Part shown: positions 15,648 through 24,266 of the stretch, piece after piece
Position numbering within the stretch: position 1 is the first letter of the stretch
Layout: every line of letters starts with the position of its first letter
Source of the DNA: Saccharospirillum sp965652395
GTDB lineage: Bacteria; Pseudomonadota; Gammaproteobacteria; Pseudomonadales; Natronospirillaceae
Direction of reading: 5' to 3'
Assembly: GCA_965652395.1 (NCBI GenBank)
Contig: CBFGUW010000003.1
Coordinates: forward strand, 1 to 64,000
DNA: 64,000 nucleotides
Notes under the pieces: generated by a model
Database searches by the model: none
What the model saw: the letters and a program-made list of their open reading frames with translations, nothing else
What the model was told of the DNA's origin: nothing
Translations under genes and position numbers: made by a program

Positions 15648-15956
15648 TTGTCTGATTTATCCGAGCTGTTAAACGAATTGGAAGCCGAGCTACGTCGGCT
15701 GGATCACTGGTGCGATGTACCCCCGTCACCGGAGGCGATGGCCAGCACCCAGCCTTTCGCCATTGATACGCTAAGCCTGCCAGAGTGGCTGCAATGGGTT
15801 TATCTGCAGCGCCTGCGGGCTTTGCTGGACGCGGATATGCCGCTGCCAAACGGGGCTTTGGTTAAGCCTTATGCCGAGGAATATTTCGCGCAATCCCGTG
15901 AACCGGTGGGTGAATTGATCGTGATTATTGAGCGAATTGATGCCTACCTGGGGTGA
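15648..15956 (+). CDS. yqcC: YqcC family protein
   Basis: The protein of about 102 residues has the YqcC/DUF446 pattern: a helical N-terminus, WCDVPPSPEAMASTQPFAID, LPEWLQWVYLQRL and a closing VGELIVIIERID. The start is a TTG codon: AGGAG at 15636-15640 is seven bases before TTG at 15648 (another TTG at 15645 is in frame) and no ATG exists in the first part of the frame. The family has a helical-bundle structure and no assigned function; in many genomes it sits beside truC. It is convergent with trhP, two bases apart. Confidence 0.85.
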   Translation: MSDLSELLNELEAELRRLDHWCDVPPSPEAMASTQPFAIDTLSLPEWLQWVYLQRLRALLDADMPLPNGALVKPYAEEYFAQSREPVGELIVIIERIDAYLG

Positions 15957-15958
15957 TA

Positions 15959-17299
15959 CTAGAAATATTTCATCAGGAGTCCGAATTCAGCCGTCGAGGG
16001 GTCCGGCGTTTCGGGTAAGGGAATGCTCACTTCGTAGTCCGAACCGGGCACTTCGACGAGTGTCTGGCTATTTTTGAGGAGTTGAATGTCGTCCAGTATC
16101 CAGGTCAGGTTCCCCCCTGGGGTCATCAATTCCACTCTGTCTCCCACGCGGAACTTGTTTTTGGCGCGGAGTAATAACCTGTCTCCATCAATCCCCATGG
16201 CTTCGGCGACGAACTGTTGTTGGTGGGACACCGCGCGACCTTCCTCGTAATTCTGATAGGCGTCGTGTGTGTGGCGTCGATAGAAACCTTCTGTGTAGCC
16301 CCGGTTGGCGAGGTGGTCCAATTGGTAGAGTAAGTCAGGATTGAAAGGCCTGCCTGAAGCCGCGTCGTCGATGGCCTGGCGATAGACTTGGGCGGTGCGG
16401 GCCGCGTAATAGTGAGACTTTGTCCGACCTTCGATCTTCAATGAGGTGATGCCCAGGCGAACCAGCCGCTCCACATGTTCTATGGCGCGAAGGTCTTTTG
16501 AATTCATGATGTAGGTGCCGTGCTCATCCTCCCAGGCTGGCATCAGTTGGCCGGGGCGGCTGGGGTCTTCCAACAGAAAAAGCTCTGAGGTGGGAGCTTG
16601 GTCGGTAGCGATGGTCTCGGTGCCGGGCTCCCAACGTTCGACCGTCTGGGGGATAAGGTCGCCGCTGGCATCGGTGGTTGCCGGATGGGCTTTGTAGGAC
16701 CAGCGGCAAGCGTTGGTGCAGGTGCCTTGGTTGGGGTCTCGATGGTTGATGTAGCCCGAGAGCAGGCAGCGGCCGGAGTAGGCCATGCACAAGGCGCCAT
16801 GGACGAAGACTTCCAATTCCATTTCCGGCACCTGTTGGCGGATTTCCTCGATCTCGTCCAGTGACAGTTCCCGCGACAGTATGACCCGCTCTATTCCCTG
16901 CCGTTGCCAGAATTTCACAGCGGCCCAATTGACGGCGTTCGCTTGAACCGACAGGTGAATCGGCATCTCGGGCCAGCGGTCCCGTACCAGCATGATCAGA
17001 CCGGGGTCGGACATGATCAGTGCGTCGGGTGCCAGTTCGATCACCGGTTCGATATCGCGAAGAAAGGTCTTAACCTTGGCGTTATGAGGTGCGACATTGC
17101 TGGCGAGGTAAAATTTCCGACCGAGTGAATGCGCTTCTTTTATCCCGGTTTCGAGGTTGGCGAATTTGAAGTCATTTTCCCGGACCCTCAGGCTGTAACG
17201 GGGCAGGCCTGCATAGACGGCATCCGCTCCGTAGGCGAATGCGAATCGCATGTTACGAAGGGTGCCCGCCGGGGACAGGAGTTCGGGGGAGGTCGTCAT
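15959..17299 (-). CDS. trhP: tRNA 5-hydroxyuridine modification protein TrhP (YegQ, U32 family)
   Basis: This protein of 446 residues is nearly collinear with E. coli YegQ/TrhP: ELLSPAGTLRNMRFAFAYGA at the N-terminus, HLSVQANAVNW, the cysteine-rich VHGALCMAYSGRCLLSGY plus GTCTNACRW that probably bind an Fe-S cluster, and KIEGRTKSHYYAARTAQVYR. TrhP uses prephenate to form 5-hydroxyuridine at tRNA position 34, the precursor of cmo5U/mo5U. I prefer the ATG at 17299, which fits the family N-terminus; an ATG at 17314 adds five residues. It was formerly called a U32 peptidase; peptidase activity is not expected. Confidence 0.92.
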   Translation of the reverse strand: MTTSPELLSPAGTLRNMRFAFAYGADAVYAGLPRYSLRVRENDFKFANLETGIKEAHSLGRKFYLASNVAPHNAKVKTFLRDIEPVIELAPDALIMSDPGLIMLVRDRWPEMPIHLSVQANAVNWAAVKFWQRQGIERVILSRELSLDEIEEIRQQVPEMELEVFVHGALCMAYSGRCLLSGYINHRDPNQGTCTNACRWSYKAHPATTDASGDLIPQTVERWEPGTETIATDQAPTSELFLLEDPSRPGQLMPAWEDEHGTYIMNSKDLRAIEHVERLVRLGITSLKIEGRTKSHYYAARTAQVYRQAIDDAASGRPFNPDLLYQLDHLANRGYTEGFYRRHTHDAYQNYEEGRAVSHQQQFVAEAMGIDGDRLLLRAKNKFRVGDRVELMTPGGNLTWILDDIQLLKNSQTLVEVPGSDYEVSIPLPETPDPSTAEFGLLMKYF

Positions 17300-17376
17300 G
17301 GGGTCTCGTGCCATTCGAAAAACGGCACATTCTAAGGCGGGGCGGGAAGGCGATACTGAGGTGGATCAAGGTTTTG

Positions 17377-18582
17377 TTAGATCAAGGCATTAATGTCCAC
17401 TTTTTCCTTGATGGGATCGAGTGCATGGAGGATGCGGTCCTGATTGCCGGGTTTGGACAGATCCACCAAGCGTAACGGCACAGGTTGGTTGAGTTTGCGG
17501 TTATAAAACAACCGGACCGTGGGTTCCAACTGGCTGTGTTCGTTGATTTCCACGACTACGCCCATCAAGCCGCTCTCCAGCTCCACCAGGGAGCCCACCG
17601 GATAAATACCCATGCATTTGATGAAAGTTTCCACCAGCCGCCGGTCGAGATGATGTTCCGACCATTCGAGCAGCTTTTTCATTGCCGCTGTCGGTGGTAT
17701 GCCGCGGTGATAGACCCGGTCCGAGGTGATGGCGTCATAAACGTCGACAATGGCCGTCATTTTGCCGTATTCCGAAATTTCATCGCCTTTCAGGCCATGG
17801 GGGTAACCAGAACCGTCGATTTTTTCATGGTGTTGTGCGGCGACACAGACCGTCAACGGGGAAATGCCCGGTGTGTGTTTCAGGATTTGCTCACTGAACA
17901 GGGCATGGCGTTTGATGATTTCGAATTCTTCATCATTCAGCCGTCCGGGTTTGTGGAGGACTTTGTCCGGGATCTTGATCTTGCCGATATCGTGCAGCAG
18001 CGCACCGACCATGATGTCGTGAAGTATGGCTCGATCAAACTTGCGGTAGCGACCATAGACGGACATCAGGACCGCCAGGTTGACCGAATGCTCCATTAAG
18101 TAAGCGTCCTTGTGGCGGATACGGCCCAGGCTTGCCAGAGCGTTGTGGTTCCTCAGGACGGATTCGAGCAGGTTGTCCGCCACGTCATTCACCGAGTCGA
18201 CATTGATGGACCGGCCCAGTTTGACGTCCCCCATAACCGAGTCGATCAGGGTCTTGGCCTCGCTATGCACCTCCTCCGCCCGGTGGCGCTCTACTTGTAG
18301 CTCGACTCTCGGGCGGTTGTAGTGCGCCTGAAGTCCGACTTCCTGCAGAGCCGCCTCGTTTTGTCGGTCTATCTCCTCCAGCGGAATGCCGTCGGGGGAG
18401 TCCAGACCTTTGTCAGTGTCGATATAGAGTTCATGCACGCCCAGTTTGCGAATTTTGTCGATCACTTCCTCGGAGCCGATCTTCCCCTTCCGGCTGTAGT
18501 TGTAATGGGGAATCCAGTCGGTATTCATATCGGATATATACATACCGACCTTCAGGCTGGTGACTGGAATACGCTTGATCAT
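17377..18582 (-). CDS. HD-GYP domain c-di-GMP phosphodiesterase with DUF3391
   Basis: The protein of 401 residues begins MIKRIPVTSLKVGMYI, the usual start of the N-terminal DUF3391 domain (about 1-130). It continues with an HD-GYP domain containing HDIGKIKIP and HHEKIDGSGYP, and a C-terminal PilZ-like beta stretch. HD-GYP enzymes hydrolyse c-di-GMP to GMP; metal ligands HD, the downstream HH and the GYP triad are present, so activity is likely. The chosen ATG at 18582 lacks a clear ribosome site but fits the family. With the globin-GGDEF-EAL gene it is the second c-di-GMP enzyme here. It has no signal peptide. Confidence 0.9.
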   Translation of the reverse strand: MIKRIPVTSLKVGMYISDMNTDWIPHYNYSRKGKIGSEEVIDKIRKLGVHELYIDTDKGLDSPDGIPLEEIDRQNEAALQEVGLQAHYNRPRVELQVERHRAEEVHSEAKTLIDSVMGDVKLGRSINVDSVNDVADNLLESVLRNHNALASLGRIRHKDAYLMEHSVNLAVLMSVYGRYRKFDRAILHDIMVGALLHDIGKIKIPDKVLHKPGRLNDEEFEIIKRHALFSEQILKHTPGISPLTVCVAAQHHEKIDGSGYPHGLKGDEISEYGKMTAIVDVYDAITSDRVYHRGIPPTAAMKKLLEWSEHHLDRRLVETFIKCMGIYPVGSLVELESGLMGVVVEINEHSQLEPTVRLFYNRKLNQPVPLRLVDLSKPGNQDRILHALDPIKEKVDINALI

Positions 18583-18674
18583 GGTCGGGCGGGCCAGGCT
18601 ACTGCTATTGGTTTCACAGTTTAATACAAAATGAGGCAGGGTGGGGCTCGAACGAGCGGGCAGGGATATCAGGG

Positions 18675-18701
18675 AAATAAAAAAGGCGGGAGAGCCCCGC
18701 C
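18675..18701 (-). terminator. Intrinsic terminator of sodB
   Basis: On the minus strand GGCGGG, a five-base loop and CCCGCC are followed by a T-rich run (TTTTTTATTT). It lies 38 bases after the sodB stop codon and before the HD-GYP gene, which therefore has its own promoter. Confidence 0.9.
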
Positions 18702-18738
18702 TTGTTCCAAGCGCCGGTATGCCGGCTCCTGGCATGCC

Positions 18739-19320
18739 TTATTTCGCGAAGTTCTCGGCTGCGAATTCCCAGTTGACCAGCTTCCAGAAAGCGGCCAGGT
18801 AGTTCGGGCGGGAATTGCGGTAGTCGATGTAGTAGGCGTGTTCCCACACGTCGACGGTCAGGATCGGAGTCTGACCTTCGGTGATAGGGGTGCCAGCATT
18901 GCTGGTATTAACGATTTCCAGGGAACCATCGGTGTTCTTGACCAGCCAGGTCCAGCCGGAGCCGAAGTTACCGGCGGCTTTCTCGTCGAATTCCTTCTGG
19001 AACGCTTCGAAAGAGCTCCACTTGGCGTTGATGGCTTCGCCCAGGGCACCTGTCGGCTCGCCGCCGCCATTGGGGCTCAGGCAGTGCCAGTAAAAGGTGT
19101 GGTTCCAGATCTGAGCGGCATTGTTGAACACACCGCCGGAGGAAGATTTGATGATTTCTTCCAGGCTCTTGCCTTCAAACTCGGTACCCGGAATCAGGCC
19201 GTTCAGCTTGGTGACATAGGTGTTGTGGTGTTTGCCATGATGGTATTCCAGGGTTTCCTGGGAAATGTGCGGTTCCAACGCATTCTTAGCGTAAGGCAGT
19301 TCTGGCAATTCAAAGGCCAT
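18739..19320 (-). CDS. sodB: Superoxide dismutase [Fe]
   Basis: The 193-residue cytoplasmic enzyme converts superoxide to oxygen and hydrogen peroxide. Metal ligands H27, H74, D157 and H161 are present. Q70 in NNAAQIWNH, and AGNFGSGW, are marks of the iron type rather than manganese type. Length is normal for bacterial FeSOD and there is no signal peptide. GGGAGA precedes the ATG at 19320. It is monocistronic, with a strong terminator downstream and a 317-base gap to the next gene in the other direction. Confidence 0.97.
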   Translation of the reverse strand: MAFELPELPYAKNALEPHISQETLEYHHGKHHNTYVTKLNGLIPGTEFEGKSLEEIIKSSSGGVFNNAAQIWNHTFYWHCLSPNGGGEPTGALGEAINAKWSSFEAFQKEFDEKAAGNFGSGWTWLVKNTDGSLEIVNTSNAGTPITEGQTPILTVDVWEHAYYIDYRNSRPNYLAAFWKLVNWEFAAENFAK

Positions 19321-19637
19321 GGTTCTCTCCCTCTATGAGTTGTCTTACAGGGTTCTGTCTATTGTTTAGCGACTGGGGATACTGAGATCGGTCCAGACAT
19401 TCCCGAAGTCGCCCGATAACTGGCTCGCCTGCCTATGATCAGGTCAGTCTTGCGGTGTTTCAAGGGCCGAGCATGCGATACTCTCTTTCTGATATTGCAC
19501 AGCTATATTGGTCCGGTGGGGTTGTTTGATTTCAGCTATTAATACCATAGACACTTTAAATGAACATGACAGCGCTTGTCCCTGTCAGGGGGCACCCTAT
19601 AATGGCTGCACGCTCACTTCAGGAACAGGTCGTTAAC

Positions 19638-20528
19638 ATGGCGGACTCCAAGCCAGTCAATGAATTACCCCGGATGGTTCCGGATCGCGATGAGATCCGT
19701 ACTCGCAAAGGCGCTGCAGCCGAGACAGCGACGGCCAAGACCAAAGCGGCTCCCCCCAAGACAGCGGCTCCGGCTCCCCGTCGCACAGGCGGCGGCTCCA
19801 TGGTTTGGGTGGCCTTGTTGGTTTTGCTGGTGGCAGCCACCGGGTTGGGCCTAATGGCCTACAGCCAGAGCCAGATGCTCGCGTCATACGAAGAACGGCT
19901 GCAACTGGCCGATGATCGTATTACCTCGCTTGAGCGCTCCATGAACGAAACCGGCGAGTCGGTCGCGATGAACGAAACCGCGATCAATGCCCAGTTTCGG
20001 GCGATCAAGTCGGAAACCGACATGCAAATGTCCGAGATCCGTAAGCTCTGGGATGTCGCCAACAAGCGCAACCGGGAGTGGATTGAAGAAAACCAACAGG
20101 CGATAGGGCAATTGCAGGCTGGCCTTCAGAGCCAGACCGAGAAACTGGCCGCCGCCAACACCCAGCTGGACAAGCAAAGTCAGTCGCTGCAGTCGCTGAC
20201 CAGCCGTCTCGACACTCAGCAATCGGAACAGACCGCTGCTATCGAGGAAATCAGAAGCAGCCTCGCCGCATTGAACGAAGACCTAGAGTCGATCGATCTC
20301 AAATCGCTGGAGGAGCGTCTGATTTCCCTCACCCTGGCCCAGGAAACACTGCAACTGGAGCAGGGCGAGGTGCAGACCACTCAGCAGGCTTTGAATGAGA
20401 CAGTCACCGAGTTGAACGAGACCATTCAGGCCATCGACGCCAGCCGACTGGACACCAACCGACGTCTGGTCACCCTGTCGGACAGGCTGCAGGCGCTGGA
20501 AGCCAAAGTCTCCGCTCCGGCACAGTAG
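19638..20528 (+). CDS. Membrane-anchored coiled-coil protein of unknown function
   Basis: This 296-residue protein has a basic, alanine-proline-rich N-terminus (about 1-52, cytoplasmic), one membrane helix (VWVALLVLLVAATGLGLMAY, about 55-74) and a long periplasmic coiled coil built of heptads to the end (repeated SLERSMNETG, TSRLDTQQ, LNETVTELNETI). The coil resembles SMC/tropomyosin-like segments, so database similarity would be unspecific. The ATG at 19638 (MADSKPVNEL) is preferred, with AGG upstream; an earlier in-frame ATG lacks support. It is upstream of glpR. Envelope organisation or a scaffold role is possible but not shown. The 317 bases before it (from 19321) hold no other gene or clear promoter. 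Confidence 0.8.
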   Translation: MADSKPVNELPRMVPDRDEIRTRKGAAAETATAKTKAAPPKTAAPAPRRTGGGSMVWVALLVLLVAATGLGLMAYSQSQMLASYEERLQLADDRITSLERSMNETGESVAMNETAINAQFRAIKSETDMQMSEIRKLWDVANKRNREWIEENQQAIGQLQAGLQSQTEKLAAANTQLDKQSQSLQSLTSRLDTQQSEQTAAIEEIRSSLAALNEDLESIDLKSLEERLISLTLAQETLQLEQGEVQTTQQALNETVTELNETIQAIDASRLDTNRRLVTLSDRLQALEAKVSAPAQ

Positions 20529-20551
20529 GCTCGGTTCAATGATAGATACAA

Positions 20552-20569
20552 GGCTCCCACCCGGGAGCC
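20552..20569 (+). other. Hairpin between the coiled-coil gene and glpR
   Basis: GGCTCCC, ACCC and GGGAGCC form a seven-base stem 24 bases after the stop codon. No T-run follows, so it may only slow or weakly end transcription before glpR. Confidence 0.4.
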
Positions 20570-20597
20570 CGTCTCTGATTTCGCTTGGCAGGCTAGT

Positions 20598-21389
20598 ATG
20601 GAAAAACCCCTGAATCCCCGACAGGCGGCCATTGTTCGCCGCGTTGAGCAGTTGGGTCATGTCACCATCGATGATTTGGTCGACCTGTTCGAGGTAACCC
20701 CCCAAACCATTCGGCGGGATCTGACACTGCTTTCCGACGAAGGACTGATCGCCCGCTTCCACGGTGGCGCCAGCCCGGTGAACTCCACCGAGAACCTGTC
20801 CTATCAAGACCGCCAGATTCTCAATCAACCCGCCAAGGAACGCATTGCCGAGCAATTGGCCACCCAGATACCCGACCACGCCAGCCTGTTCATTAACATC
20901 GGCACCACCACCGAGACCATCGCCCGTGCGCTGATGAACCATACCGGCCTTCAAATTGTGACCAACAACCTTCACGTCGCTACCATCATGAGCCAGAAAG
21001 AGGATTTTCGGGTCATCATCGCCAGCGGTGAAGTGCGCTCACGAGACGGCGGGATTGTCGGTGAGGCGACGCTCGATTTTATTCGCCAGTTCAAGCTGGA
21101 TTACGGCATTATCGGCATCAGCGGCATCGACGAGGACGGTTCCCTGCTCGACTACGACTACCGCGAAGTCAGAGTTGCCCAGACGATCATCGAACACAGC
21201 CGTCACGTCTTCCTGGCGGCGGACACCAGCAAGTTCGGTCGCCGAGCCATGGTGCGGTTGGGCAGCATCACCCAAGCTGATGCGGTGTTTACCGATCAGC
21301 CACCGCCGGAAACGATTCAGCAGATATTGGCGGATGCCGATGTGCGGTTGTATGTTTGCGAGGAAAAGAACGAGGCGGGTGCGGAGTGA
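20598..21389 (+). CDS. glpR: DeoR-family regulator, GlpR-like
   Basis: The 263-residue DeoR-type repressor has an N-terminal helix-turn-helix (about 5-60, RQAAIVRRVEQLGHVTIDDL) and a C-terminal sugar-phosphate-binding fold (INIGTTTETIARALMNH, TNNLHVATIM, GISGIDEDGSLLDYDYREV). These segments match GlpR, the glycerol-3-phosphate repressor. glpD, glpK and glpF are not in this window, so the target genes are elsewhere if the name is right; assignment within the DeoR family is likely but not certain. The ATG at 20598 has AGG upstream. It is convergent with dapD. Confidence 0.82.
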   Translation: MEKPLNPRQAAIVRRVEQLGHVTIDDLVDLFEVTPQTIRRDLTLLSDEGLIARFHGGASPVNSTENLSYQDRQILNQPAKERIAEQLATQIPDHASLFINIGTTTETIARALMNHTGLQIVTNNLHVATIMSQKEDFRVIIASGEVRSRDGGIVGEATLDFIRQFKLDYGIIGISGIDEDGSLLDYDYREVRVAQTIIEHSRHVFLAADTSKFGRRAMVRLGSITQADAVFTDQPPPETIQQILADADVRLYVCEEKNEAGAE

Positions 21390-21395
21390 AATGCG

Positions 21396-21421
21396 CCTCC
21401 CCGGCACCAGGGCAGGGGAGG
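21396..21421. terminator. Hairpin between convergent glpR and dapD
   Basis: CCTCCCC (21396-21402) and GGGGAGG (21415-21421) pair perfectly around a twelve-base loop between the two stop codons. No strong T-run follows on either strand, so termination may be factor-assisted. Confidence 0.4.
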
Positions 21422-21435
21422 GTTCAACCTAGACT

Positions 21436-22467
21436 TTAATTATGAGAATGCAACGCTTCGTTCAATTCCACGGCATTCTTATTGGTCAGGCACTCAACCC
21501 GGCCAGTTTCAGCGTTACGCCAGAACAGCAAACCGGAATGTCCGGCTAACTCCCGAGCCTTCACGGTTTTTACCGGCTGCTTTTTCTCATCCAGCATGGT
21601 GACTTTGGTGCCAGCGGTAATGTACAGACCCGCTTCCACCGTGCAACGATCGCCCAACGGAATGGCGACACCGGAGTTAGCACCCAGCAGGCAGTTTTTG
21701 CCCATCGAGACCACCACCTTACCGCCGCCCGACAGAGTGCCCATGATGGAGGCGCCGCCACCGACATCGGAACCGTCGCCCACCATAACGCCCGCCGAAA
21801 TGCGGCCTTCCACCATCGACACTGATTCCGTGCCCGCATTGAAGTTAACGAAGCCTTCATGCATGACTGTCGTGCCCTTGCCGATATGAGCACCGAGACG
21901 AACCCGGGCCGTGTCCCCAATGCGCACCCCTTCAGGCACGATGTAGTCCGCCATTTTCGGGAATTTATCGACACAGTTGACTTCCAGTACACGCCCGTTC
22001 AGGCGGGCTTCCATGCGTCTCTCGGCCAGCTCTGGTAGATCGATCGGGCCTTCGTTGGTCCAGGCGATGTTATGCAGCAGCCCAAACAGCCCTTCGAGTG
22101 AGCAGCCGTGGGGTTTTATCAACCGGTGGGAAATCAATTGCAGCTTCAGAAAGCCTTCGGCCACTGAAGACGGAGCGCTGTCGCTTTCCAGGGCCACCAA
22201 TACCAGTGTTTGGTGGCTGCTTTCCGCCGCACGGCAGAATTGGGCGCTCAGCGCATGGCCGGCGTCATTGAAATGACCGGCAAGCGGATTCATCTGGCTG
22301 TTCTCCAGAACGAATACCTCATTGCCCCCATTCAGCTTGACCACTTCCGACACACCGCCAATCAGGCTGTCGTTTGGGTTCAGCAGCGGTTCCGGAAACC
22401 AGGCTTCAATGATTTTGCCTTCTTTGTTTCGGGTGGCCGTGCCGACCGCCAGGGAAAAATAACTCAT
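21436..22467 (-). CDS. dapD: 2,3,4,5-tetrahydropyridine-2,6-dicarboxylate N-succinyltransferase
   Basis: This 343-residue enzyme is the long, Pseudomonas-type DapD. It succinylates tetrahydrodipicolinate in lysine and meso-diaminopimelate synthesis. The C-terminal half is a left-handed beta helix of hexapeptide repeats (VRLGAHIGKGTTVMHEGFVN, NCLLGANSGVAIPLG). AAGGAG precedes the ATG at 22467. Its partner dapC lies two genes upstream, separated by yffB, an arrangement kept across the pseudomonads. Confidence 0.96.
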   Translation of the reverse strand: MSYFSLAVGTATRNKEGKIIEAWFPEPLLNPNDSLIGGVSEVVKLNGGNEVFVLENSQMNPLAGHFNDAGHALSAQFCRAAESSHQTLVLVALESDSAPSSVAEGFLKLQLISHRLIKPHGCSLEGLFGLLHNIAWTNEGPIDLPELAERRMEARLNGRVLEVNCVDKFPKMADYIVPEGVRIGDTARVRLGAHIGKGTTVMHEGFVNFNAGTESVSMVEGRISAGVMVGDGSDVGGGASIMGTLSGGGKVVVSMGKNCLLGANSGVAIPLGDRCTVEAGLYITAGTKVTMLDEKKQPVKTVKARELAGHSGLLFWRNAETGRVECLTNKNAVELNEALHSHN

Positions 22468-22589
22468 CGGTGTGACTCCTTATACTGTGAGATTCAATTC
22501 GTCAGGCAGGGCGCGTAGCCACGCTGTGCCGGAATTCATTCATAAACGTTTCGAGGCGTCAGCCTCCGGGGCGGGAGTGATGTTACGCT

Positions 22590-22641
22590 GGATGGGAGAC
22601 GGAAGACGCTGGACGCAGAAGGTAGGCAGCGTCTACCATCC
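22590..22641. other. Hairpin between yffB and dapD
   Basis: GGATGGGAGACG (22590-22601) and CGTCTACCATCC (22630-22641) pair at eleven of twelve positions around a 28-base loop that contains GACGCTGGACGC. It lies in the yffB-dapD gap. The GGGAGACG word also occurs in the hairpin before recA (63434-63488). Confidence 0.45.
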
Positions 22642-22663
22642 GGCATCTTGCTTTTCCCGGCTA

Positions 22664-23017
22664 TCAAAGCTCCAGCGACAGCAAGTCCCGGAAAGCCTGT
22701 TCGTTATAGCCAACACTCACCAGGCCGCCGTGCTCGACGACCGGACGTTTGATGATCGATGGTTCGGCGATCATTAGGGCAATGGCGCGTTCGGGGTTCA
22801 GCTTTTCTTTACGCCGGTCCTCTATTTTGCGCCAGGTTGTGCCTCTTTTGTTGATCAGGTTTTCCCAGCCGACGTGAGGGAACCAACTGCGCAGCAGTTC
22901 CTCGGTCGGAGGGGTTTTCTTGTAATCAATAAATTCATAGTCCGCCCCTTCCTGTTCAAACCAGGCGAGGGTCTTTTTAATGGTATCGCAATTTCGAATT
23001 CCGTAGATCCGGATCAT
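22664..23017 (-). CDS. yffB: ArsC/Spx-family protein YffB
   Basis: The 117-residue thioredoxin-fold protein of the ArsC/Spx family starts MIRIYGIRNCDTIKKTLAWF. A single cysteine (C10) stands where ArsC has its catalytic cysteine, and the arginine-rich region of true arsenate reductases is only partly kept (TTWRKIEDRR, KRPVVE). E. coli YffB binds glutathione and is thought to be a thiol reductase, not an arsenate reductase. It sits between dapC and dapD, a conserved position in this group, on the same strand. Confidence 0.9.
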   Translation of the reverse strand: MIRIYGIRNCDTIKKTLAWFEQEGADYEFIDYKKTPPTEELLRSWFPHVGWENLINKRGTTWRKIEDRRKEKLNPERAIALMIAEPSIIKRPVVEHGGLVSVGYNEQAFRDLLSLEL

Positions 23018-23078
23018 GGCGTCCGCCCCATAAGGCTGTGTGTTCGGGTTGGAGGTCAGTTCACGTCAGTGGTTCACG

Positions 23079-24266
23079 TCATAAGAGTGAACGCAACCGC
23101 TCGGCGGCTTCGATGCAGGCCCCGACCTCGGCCACCAGCGCGATACGGACATGACCGTAGCCTGGATTTTGGCCGTTGACGGTGCGCGACAGATACTGCC
23201 CGGGCAGCACCCGGACGTTGGCTTTGGCGAGCCATTCCCGGGTGACGGCTTCATCGTCTCTTCCCAGGTCGGGCCAAAGGTAAAAGCTTGCGTCGGGAAT
23301 GTCCACTGACATCTTGTCGCCCAATATCTGTTTCACCGCTGCGTATTTCTCGTTATAGAGCGCGCGGTTTTCCACCACATGGGCTTCATCCCGCCAGGCG
23401 GCGATAGAAACCTGCTGGTGGGGAATCGGCATGGCGCAACCGTGGTAGGTTCGAAAACGCAGAAACTCGGAGATCAGACGTTTGTCGCCAGCCACAAAGC
23501 CGCTGCGCAAACCGGGCAGGTTGCTGCGTTTGCTCAGGCTGTGAAAAGCCAGACAGTTCCGGTAGTCCTTCAAGCCCATTTTCGCGGCTGCCTGCAACAA
23601 CCCAGGCGGGGGATTGTTTTCATCACGATAAAGCTCTGAATAGCATTCATCGCTGATCAGAATGACATCATGCGCCTGGGCCTTGCGTATCAGGCTCTGC
23701 AATTGCTCCAGGCTTAGAACCCGCCCGGATGGATTGCCCGGCGTGCAGATGAACAGCATTTGGCACTGGTCCCAGTCCGCATCGCTCAAGGCGTCATAGT
23801 CCGGCTGGTAATCGTTTTTCGCCAGACAGGGCAGATAGCGTGGTTCGCCCCCCGCCAGGAAAGTTGCACCTTCATAGATCTGATAGAAGGGGTTCGGCAT
23901 CCAGACTTCGTTCTTTGCCGAGCTGGCGTCGAACAGGGCCTGGACCACGGCAAACAGGGCTTCACGGGTGCCGGTGACCGGCAGTACATGGGCTTCCGCC
24001 GTCAGGCTGTCTTGCGGCAATTGAAAACGCCGCTGACACCAGGAAGCGATGGCTTCGCGCAGTGCCGGAATGCCCGCCGTGGCCGGGTAGCTGGAGAAAC
24101 CGCTCAGGTGCTGCTGTAGGGTGTCGGCCAAAAAAGCCGGGGCAGCATGGCGTGGTTCACCGATTCCCCAGGCGATTTCCGGTACATCGGCCGGGGTGAT
24201 GCCAGCCACCAGTTGTCTCAGCCGTTCGAAGGGATAGGGCTTGAGACGATCCATCAAAGGATTCAT
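23079..24266 (-). CDS. dapC: Succinyldiaminopimelate transaminase
   Basis: This 395-residue fold-type I aminotransferase has the PLP lysine K246 in FHSLSKRSNLPGLRSGF, the cofactor-binding TGTREALFAV loop and the FICTPGNPSGRVLS motif. In the lysine/DAP pathway it converts N-succinyl-2-amino-6-ketopimelate with glutamate, the step after DapD. Its start overlaps the glnD stop by four bases (ATGA), which couples their translation. The nearby dapD supports the DapC call over a general aspartate aminotransferase. Confidence 0.94.
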   Translation of the reverse strand: MNPLMDRLKPYPFERLRQLVAGITPADVPEIAWGIGEPRHAAPAFLADTLQQHLSGFSSYPATAGIPALREAIASWCQRRFQLPQDSLTAEAHVLPVTGTREALFAVVQALFDASSAKNEVWMPNPFYQIYEGATFLAGGEPRYLPCLAKNDYQPDYDALSDADWDQCQMLFICTPGNPSGRVLSLEQLQSLIRKAQAHDVILISDECYSELYRDENNPPPGLLQAAAKMGLKDYRNCLAFHSLSKRSNLPGLRSGFVAGDKRLISEFLRFRTYHGCAMPIPHQQVSIAAWRDEAHVVENRALYNEKYAAVKQILGDKMSVDIPDASFYLWPDLGRDDEAVTREWLAKANVRVLPGQYLSRTVNGQNPGYGHVRIALVAEVGACIEAAERLRSLL

